Source: Cladopsammia gracilis
Lineage: Eukaryota > Cnidaria > Anthozoa > Scleractinia > Dendrophylliidae
Direction: 5' to 3'
Assembly (NCBI GenBank): GCA_022457155.1
Contig: JAJGOT010000028.1
Location: 2,665,546-2,729,545 of the forward strand
Length of the DNA stretch: 64,000 bases
Part shown: piece after piece, positions 59,054-64,000 of the stretch
Numbering within the stretch: position 1 is the first letter of the stretch
Layout of the letters: each line of letters opens with the position of its first letter
Translations under genes and position numbers: made by a program
The notes under the pieces: model-generated
The model's database searches: none
Told to the model about the DNA's origin: nothing
What the model saw: only the letters and a program-made list of their open reading frames with translations

Positions 59054-62000
59054 CAGCAAGCCAGCCAGCAAGCCAGCCAGCAAGCCAGCCATCTGCCACC
59101 ACCACAGCAACTACTGCTTCTACAGTTCCGTCCCAAGGAGCAGGACAAACTGCATCTCAGACTGCTGCTCCTGTCAACCCACCACAACCTACAACTGAGC
59201 AACCAAGACGACAGCCAGAACAGAGGAGTAGAGGTACTGAACATACAGTCACTATGCATGTAGTATTGAATAAGTTGTAAATAATATATCACTGTACTCA
59301 GCATCATTTTCCTGCTGGCTCACAGCACATAATTCACTGGTTCTGTTAAGGTTTTATATAAAGAGAAAGATATCATTGCAGTTATGCTGCAACTCAAGGA
59401 AAACTGCAATAAATTATTACAACCTAAAAAATAAATAAAATTAATGTTTTCAGACCCATGACAGACAACCTTTGCATTTCTGGTCATGGGTTTTAATCCC
59501 ATTGAGGTCTAAAAATAATTTGAGCTTCTAATAATTGTTGCAACTCCTTTGGCTGCTGTATAACTGCAATGATCTCTTTCTCTTTGATTATTTCTCCTGC
59601 AGTTCATAATTATGAATTTATTTCATGTAAACATCTGGAATACTTAAGCTTTTAAGGTAAAGTAAAGTCTTTCTTAGAACCAATTGGCCAATTAGCCTAG
59701 GTCCAGTTTGCATAGCATAAACCAGCAGGGAATGTTGCTACACTTACCTCTCCCCATAAGTCCATTGCAAGCAAGCTTTTAGCCAGCAAGGTGTCTTGGC
59801 ATCCTGGAGACAGCCGATTTAGAAAAAAAATTCATAGAAATTCACCAAGGCTTTTAAAATTGTAAAGAAGGACAATCTTCCAGGATGGCCACTTTTCAAT
59901 TTCTTGGTAAAAGGTTGATTGCAAGACATTCCCTCCCCCTCTCCCCCCCCCCCCCCCCCCCATCCCCTCCCTGTCACTGCCAGCATTATGTTTGCCAGAG
60001 CCCGTGTTTCTGTTGTTTTAATTTCCACAAGGAATGATATCAAGGGCACACAACTCAATCATTTATCAGAACATGTACCTTGCATTGGTTTGTAATTTTA
60101 GAGCAGTTTTCAATTGATTGTTATAAAGCCAAAACCAAAGTAATCACACTGGCCAATCAAAACAGAGGCAGACAATCCAATGAACCAATCAGAACTTGTA
60201 GCAAATACATGTAGCCAGCACCAAGCGCGGGAAAACGCGTGCAGGCAAGTCGTGATTGGGTTTGGTTTAACTTCTGATTGATTGAGAAAGTGGCATTTGA
60301 TTTTTTTTTAGCCAATCACAGCATAACAATGGAAAACCAAAGCAATTGCAAATTTATTTACCACACTCACTCAGTTGAAAACCGCTCTATTGGTTTGTCA
60401 CACTGCATGTCTGAATAAATTCAGTCACATAGTACACTTGTTTTAATGTTAGTCACTGACACACTTCATTGTTTCTTATTTGTGTCATCAATACTCTATG
60501 GCATTGGCCTCTGGATGTCATCACCAGATTCACAGTTATTATTATTATAGACACGTCCCATGTGAAAGTGCTTTTTTAAGTACTGTTCACTGGTCTTGAT
60601 AGGTCGTGATCGCACAATATCTCCTGCTGATCTGCAAGGAATACTGGGAATGATGGCTCATGATCGGCGTACTGGGGCAAGAGGATTACCACCATTCCCT
60701 GCAGGCTTATTTCTACCCAGAGGGTCAAGCCGAGGAACTGCTTCTCAGGTTTTTACAAATGTCTTAAAGTGAACAACAATGCAGTCCAACTGCATATTAA
60801 TTATAAACAATACCTGAACATTTTGTAACAAATGTATGTTTGTGGCCTAGTTTGCCACAAGTCTCTCATAGCTCAGTGGTTAGAGCATCAACCAGTGTAT
60901 GGTCAATCAGTTCAATTCCTGTCGGCATCTTTATTTGAGGAATATAACATGTTTCTCATGTTATTTTATGTTTTACACATTTTCAGACTATTTTGTCTGG
61001 ACTTCTCCATACAACAGTTGATTTAAAAGAAATTCCTACCTGGTACTTCCAAGTACATCTGTAAAATAATTCATTGTGGTCCCAGTTGCAAAATTTAACA
61101 ATACAAAATTCATACTTTTTGCTTTAAAACATTCTTATCTCAAGTTGCAAAAAGTATATTAAATTTGTTGTGGTTCAAATTGTTCTTTATGCTGTAGTTT
61201 GAAAAATTTCAAACCAGTTTAATTTATAAATTTCTTTGTCTCAGAGAACGTTGCCATAATTTGAGACAAAGAAAAACAAAAATCAAACCGATTAAAAATA
61301 ATATTTTTTATTTCAAACCTAAGAAAAACATATACCTACATCCAACATGTAAATTTACCGGAATATAGTAATATACGTAGAATGTAATGATCATAAATTT
61401 ATTCATGTTAAGTAATGCTCCACATACAGTAAGAACTACAGTAAACTTCATTGTTCTGCGGCATTGGCTCTTTCTCACATAGAATTTGTTTGAGTTCAAG
61501 AATAGAGGAGGGGCTGATGGTTCATAATTATATTTCAGTATAAAAATAAAGAAAATCCATTTGCGTCAAATAAATTTCAAGAAATGTTCGTGCTTAACCA
61601 ATCAGAATAGCAGAAGACAACAGCTAATAATTCTGCTTCTTTGATGAACTTCCTCAGATACAATTTCTTTTAAAAATTGCATGTTGTGTGATTGGGTCTC
61701 AAATTACTAAAAACCTTTAAAAAATCAGACAAAATGCACCTTGAACCTTAACTTTTTAGTGGTCTTTGAGTCTAGGCCAATGAGATCACTAGCTGTAACA
61801 ATGAAAAAAGTTGACATTCCATAGTGCATTGCCGTTAGCACTTTCCTTCCTATGCGCATCATTACTTAATGAATTAATCATTGACATTTATTTGTGTATA
61901 ACAGTCGAGAGGATCAGATGGTAGGAGAGCAATGTTGGACTTCTTGGATAATGTGATGTCAGACATGCACAGGCATAGTGAGGGAGGAGGTCAGTAAACA

Positions 62001-63300
62001 ATCACATGATATTTAAAATGGGTTTTATTAACTGGGATGGACATGTTTAGGAAAATGCATTTCATTAAAATCAATTCAATCTGGTGGTTTACATACATGT
62101 ACACTGTAGTGAAATGGTAAATCAATCAAATGCTGCAAACATTGAGAACTACAGACACCTTGCACCCACAAATTTCATTTTAAATTATGCAGGATTTAGC
62201 TTACATGTATTTGGGAAATCTTCTACAAACAGTTTGTAAATTTATGTTGTCATGCAAAACACTTTCCATGACTTTCTGACATTGACCCAGTTTTCACTGT
62301 TGCATGAAATGCCTGCTTATATTATCAGTTGATGCCTTTTTTTCCAGACATGCTGTCTGTTGACATGCAAAATTCTACTGAAACGGTGATGAATTACAGA
62401 AGTTACATGTTTGTTTTCTTGTTTACTCAGTATTAAAATGCTCACATCCAGTTTTTTTCTTTCAGGTCAGTCACAAACAATAAATGCATTAATCCAAACT
62501 ATGAGGTCAAGTGGAATAGATATTCAAGATGAAGAAGGTTTGTTGTTTTATTATTTAGAAAGGAGAACAGTTCATGCAAATTGAAAAATCTTGCTATATT
62601 AAAATTCAACTTAGAGGACATAGACAAAAAAAAAATTAATAAACATGTTTTTTCATTCCCTTTGTTTATGCCCTCTAGGCCTCAGTATCAAGTTGAATTT
62701 TAATATAACAAAAGGACCCTATTAAGTACATTAGGCATTTTATTCATGCAACCTTTCCTTATGACATTTTTCAGAATATTTTAAGTGCTATTGTTGAAGA
62801 AAAGAGGTTAAGTGATATTTTTGTTACTCTGAGTCACATAATTTTTCCACTTGTCTAACAATGCCTGTATTAATTTGTTTTCTTAGCAAACCATCCTATA
62901 ATTTTAAAGAATCTGCTCTTTATTGTTGCCACTGAGTAGACTTAATTATGCACGTGTACATGTATACCAACCTAAGTAAAGCACTATATAACTCAACTAA
63001 TTGCCCTTATTGTAGCCCATACAGTAGTATTCACCCGTCATAAATATTCCCACCTGCCAGAATTTGTCAGCCACACCCCTTAGTTAGTTACATTTCTTTC
63101 TTCACTATGGGTGATTGATAGTTGTAACGACTTTTTGTTTGCTTATATCTGTGCATACTTGTTCTGTGTGTGCCCTGGCATCCTCATCTGTTGCCCAACT
63201 CATTTTTCTATTGTCTTTGTTTGTAAAGGATTGGTGCCAGCTCTCTTTCAGCGTCTCAGTGCTGTTTTGACAATCGAGGACATGGTGGGTGTAGTATTAG
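47887..63300 (+). CDS. BAG6: Large proline-rich protein BAG6 (Scythe/BAT3), 5' part, runs off the window
   Basis: Supported exons: 47887-47949, 48416-48457, 50782-50857, 51723-51788, 52220-52338, 53236-53307, 53612-53662, 54193-54273, 54734-54840, 56022-56127, 56767-56988, 58282-59233, 60603-60748, 61905-61989, 62466-62537 and 63229-63300. All have GT-AG borders and compatible phases (about 777 codons). The ubiquitin-like domain is residues 4-74 (VKTLDSQTKVFTI, KEFKEHIASEV, IPADKQRLIFKGKVLQDEKK, VIHLVERKP). Next come VNVHINLQ, RINRARHFIRAA, a BAG6-specific helical block at about 226-310 (AEILREAGKSMTTMQ, AFHSLSHAYHALSD), a long Pro/Gln/Ser/Thr region with polyglutamine, and FQRLSAVLTIEDMVGVVLG. 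BAG6 is a cytosolic/nuclear chaperone that holds exposed hydrophobic tails for tail-anchored insertion (with GET4/UBL4A) or degradation. The first of two tandem ATGs is taken as the start. The C-terminal region lies beyond the window. Confidence 0.95.
48510..49905. mobile_element. 1.4-kb foldback element in BAG6 intron 2
   Basis: 48536-49320 is mirrored by 49330-49895. Examples: GCGGGACCCCAAGCGTAATT against GATTACGCTTGGGGTCCCGC; CCGCAACATACTGGTGACGG against CCGTCACCAGTATGTTGCGG; GATATAGCTCCGCAAAGTCG against CGACTTTGCGGAGCTATATC. The centre is near 49340. Arms are more than 550 bp with indels. No coding sequence. The outer ends are roughly TGTCACATGATACTC and its counterpart near 49890-49905. 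Confidence 0.8.
49906..50781. other. Rest of BAG6 intron 2
   Basis: No gene or repeat that I can support. The ORF at 50078-50332 looks like chance. Confidence 0.4.
50975..51225 (-). mobile_element. LINE fragment in BAG6 intron 3
   Basis: The minus-strand ORF 51218-51021 reads KREIGRLWKLKKVEVVPVVI, GALGSVTKEFDRWIEKLGI and LLGTARILRKVL. This is the C-terminal end of a LINE ORF of the kind common in cnidarian genomes. It is 5'-truncated. An (ATT)n lies just upstream. Confidence 0.65.
52045..52112. repeat. GGTTCAAATTTTTCTTTG-family MITE fragment
   Basis: AGTTCAAATTTTTCTTTGTT, GTTCAAACCAGTTTAAGTTT and TCTGTCATAGATTCAGATGA match the left half of the foldback at 56158-56294. Intron 4 of BAG6. Confidence 0.55.
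52355..52575 (-). mobile_element. RTE-like LINE C-terminal fragment in BAG6 intron 5
   Basis: The minus-strand frame 52561-52364 reads GWQPEGKRKVGRPKTTWRRT, VEREC, then SWAEARTAAKDKAGWK. It is the same C-terminal signature as 27539-27700. Heavily 5'-truncated; it starts 17 bp after the exon 5 donor. Confidence 0.78.
55246..55400. repeat. Minisatellite with palindromic core in BAG6 intron 9
   Basis: About 3.5 units of roughly 50 bp: AAGGGATGAGCCAACGAGTG, then TGGCNCATGCCACACCTGGC and TAAACT. GTGTGGC.CATGCCACAC is self-complementary. Surrounding intron sequence (54841-56021) has no gene. Confidence 0.75.
56158..56294. mobile_element. Foldback MITE in BAG6 intron 10
   Basis: TGTGGTTCAAATTTTTCTTT and TGGTTTGAAAATT are mirrored by AATTTTCAAACCAAAGAAAA and ATTTGAACCACAAC. 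The loop is about 70 bp. A diverged copy is at 61165-61325 (intron 13) and a fragment at 52045-52112. Confidence 0.8.
57060..57235. mobile_element. Pogo/Tigger-like MITE in BAG6 intron 11
   Basis: CAGTCGGACCTCCTTAATAC, then GGACACC, is mirrored by GGTGTCTGTAAGGAGAGGTT, then TGACTG. Internal repeats include GTGTCCATATTATGGAGG, GTCCGTATTATAGAGG and GTCTGTAATACAGAGG. The CAGT start and the repeat pattern fit Tc1/mariner-pogo derivatives. Confidence 0.65.
57362..57647. mobile_element. GAGCAGTTTTCAATTGAG-family MITE, copy 3
   Basis: GAGCAGTTTTCAATTGAGTG on the left, CACTCATTTGAAAACTGCTC on the right. The inner CCAAT/ATTGG boxes are conserved with copy 2. BAG6 intron 11. Confidence 0.85.
58995..59092 (+). 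repeat. CAG/CAA tract coding polyglutamine plus PASQ repeats in BAG6 exon 12
   Basis: About 20 glutamine codons, pure CAG at the 5' side and CAG/CAA mixed after, followed by three PASQ units (CCAGCAAGCCAG). It lies at about residues 573-606 of BAG6, within the disordered proline-rich region. The frame is that of BAG6. Length is probably polymorphic. Confidence 0.92.
59690..60058. repeat. Decayed SINE body and C-tract in BAG6 intron 12
   Basis: GTTTGCATAGCATAAACCAG to CCCATAAGTCCATTGCAAG follows the body of the SINE at 30382-30664. A run of C (about 59945-59960) is next to CCCTCCCC. Confidence 0.5.
60101..60387. mobile_element. GAGCAGTTTTCAATTGAG-family MITE, copy 4
   Basis: GAGCAGTTTTCAATTGATTG at the left; CACTCAGTTGAAAACCGCTC at the right. 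TA adjoins both ends. BAG6 intron 12. Confidence 0.83.
60862..60932 (+). repeat. tRNA-like relic in BAG6 intron 13
   Basis: CATAGCTCAGTGGTTAGAGC is an excellent D-arm/A box and CAGTTCAATTCCTGTCGG a B box. The acceptor stem does not pair and the anticodon loop lacks U33, so it is a pseudogene or SINE head. Confidence 0.55.
61165..61325. mobile_element. Diverged GGTTCAAATT-family foldback MITE
   Basis: TTGTGGTTCAAATTGTTCTT, CAAACCAGTTTAATTTATAA and ATTTGAGACAAAGAAAAACA correspond to segments of 56158-56294. BAG6 intron 13. Confidence 0.6.
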
Positions 63301-64000
63301 GTAAGTCAATTACACTCCTTGTTTAAAGCCATATACAATAGCAAAGCGCACAGATGACATCAGTACTCATTTTTGTCCAAGTTTTTAATTTATTCTTGTT
63401 TATTCTTGCATTTCTGACAATAGAAATTCGTTATTAGTAATCCCTGGGAGTCACTTTTGGTTTGTTTGTCTGAGTTTTAGTGCTATAAATAGTAATTGTG
63501 CACTTCGCTATTGACTGCCGTGTAGCCATAATCAAAGTAATCACTCCAGCCAATCATAAAAGCTCCAGCCAGTCAACTCCTTAGAACCTGAAGCAATATG
63601 CATTTCAGGTACCAAGTAAGCAAGTCAGGGGTGGTTTTGGTTAACTTTTAATTGGTCGAGAAAGTGGCATAAAAGCAAACAGTGTAGTAATGCAATACCA
63701 AAGCAAACAACATTTACTTTCAACGCTCAGTTGAAAGTACTTAGCTGCTTTTTATAATTATTATTATGCTTATAAACTCTCAAATGAAAAAAGGTGCAAG
63801 TAATAATGCTATTTTTCTAGCAAACAAAAATGAAAATTAGTATGTACATAAAAACTCAACAATTTGCTATCATATTAAATGGTTTGATCCGAACAGTTTC
63901 AGACTGTCAACCTTTTAGGCATGAAAAATCGGATAAATTAGAATTAAGATGGAGTGGTCGAGCACCGAAGGCGCGAGCTGCTAGGGGGGTCTGGGGGCAT
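63301..64000. other. BAG6 intron continuing past the window; decayed MITE and a repeat end
   Basis: 63505-63745 is a decayed fifth copy of the GAGCAGTTTTCAATTGAG MITE family (CCAATCATAAAAGCTCCAGC; TTCAACGCTCAGTTGAAAGT). The last about 45 bp (GAGCACCGAAGGCGCGAGCT, then GCTAGGGGGGTCTGGGGGCA) look like the edge of another dispersed repeat, which I recall as common in cnidarian assemblies. Confidence 0.5.

Noticed and set aside
59234..59280. BAG6 ending at the stop at 59278-59280
   Set aside because: A GT donor at 59234 joins in phase to 60603, giving RSRGRDRTISPADLQGIL, and downstream exons retain BAG6 similarity. Reading on is intron, though a retained-intron isoform is possible.
58817..59307. 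Poly-Ala, poly-Leu and poly-Ser ORFs around the BAG6 CAG tract
   Set aside because: Shadow frames of the polyglutamine tract in BAG6 exon 12.
60862..60932. Functional tRNA gene
   Set aside because: Good A and B boxes, but the acceptor stem is unpaired and the anticodon loop is non-canonical. The same holds for 47452-47530 and 31418-31478.
62348..62385. Candidate extra BAG6 exon (DMLSVDMQNSTET) with AG and GT borders
   Set aside because: Joining it to the next exon (62466) gives a frameshift and an early stop. Skipping it keeps phase 1 to phase 1 and gives GQSQTINALIQTM. At most it is a poison exon.

Overview
This is a 64-kb piece of an animal nuclear genome. It most likely comes from an anthozoan cnidarian (stony coral or sea anemone), though that is inferred from gene and transposon content and not from any species-specific marker. 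Genes are split by short, phase-consistent GT-AG introns. Intergenic and intronic DNA is AT-rich and full of terminal-inverted-repeat (TIR) transposons, foldbacks, non-LTR retrotransposon tails and Penelope-like (PLE) fragments.

Three host genes can be rebuilt exon by exon. (1) A Not/NOTO-class homeobox gene on the minus strand (4811-9702): three exons, 216 aa, with an intron between homeodomain positions 44 and 45. (2) FBXW5, an F-box/WD40 ubiquitin-ligase adaptor, on the minus strand (13231-21343): three exons, 542 aa. (3) The 5' part of BAG6/Scythe on the plus strand (47887-63300): 16 supported exons, about 777 codons, running off the right edge before the C-terminal region. A small single-pass membrane protein ORF (22436-22639) is a possible fourth gene. 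No functional link between the genes is visible.

Region by region: 1-4800 is repeat-rich intergenic DNA with a LINE tail split by a TTAA-type element and a large compound microsatellite. 4811-9702 is the Not gene, with a PIF/Harbinger-like element in its second intron. 9703-13230 is intergenic and holds a tandem duplication carrying a TAA-type MITE. 13231-21343 is FBXW5, with both introns invaded. 22700-33200 is almost solid mobile-element debris: a Mutator-like transposase relic, an internally deleted LINE, a tRNA-derived SINE and several MITEs. 33207-47680 holds a duplicated FBXW5 5' fragment broken open by nested insertions. 47887-63300 is BAG6.

The most striking structure is at 34778-45949: about 11.2 kb with matching termini, a perfect 9-bp target duplication (GTCATGTAT), long satellite-filled TIRs, and a cargo that includes an inverted duplicate of a leucine-rich-repeat gene fragment. 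Each LRR copy sits directly downstream of a large array of the perfect palindrome TTATCTCGAGATAA. The whole block sits inside the 3' part of a Penelope-like element whose tail, with a hammerhead-ribozyme-like motif, resumes on the far side. It looks like a giant non-autonomous, gene-carrying transposon.

All coordinates and splice sites were read by eye. No database search or alignment was run.
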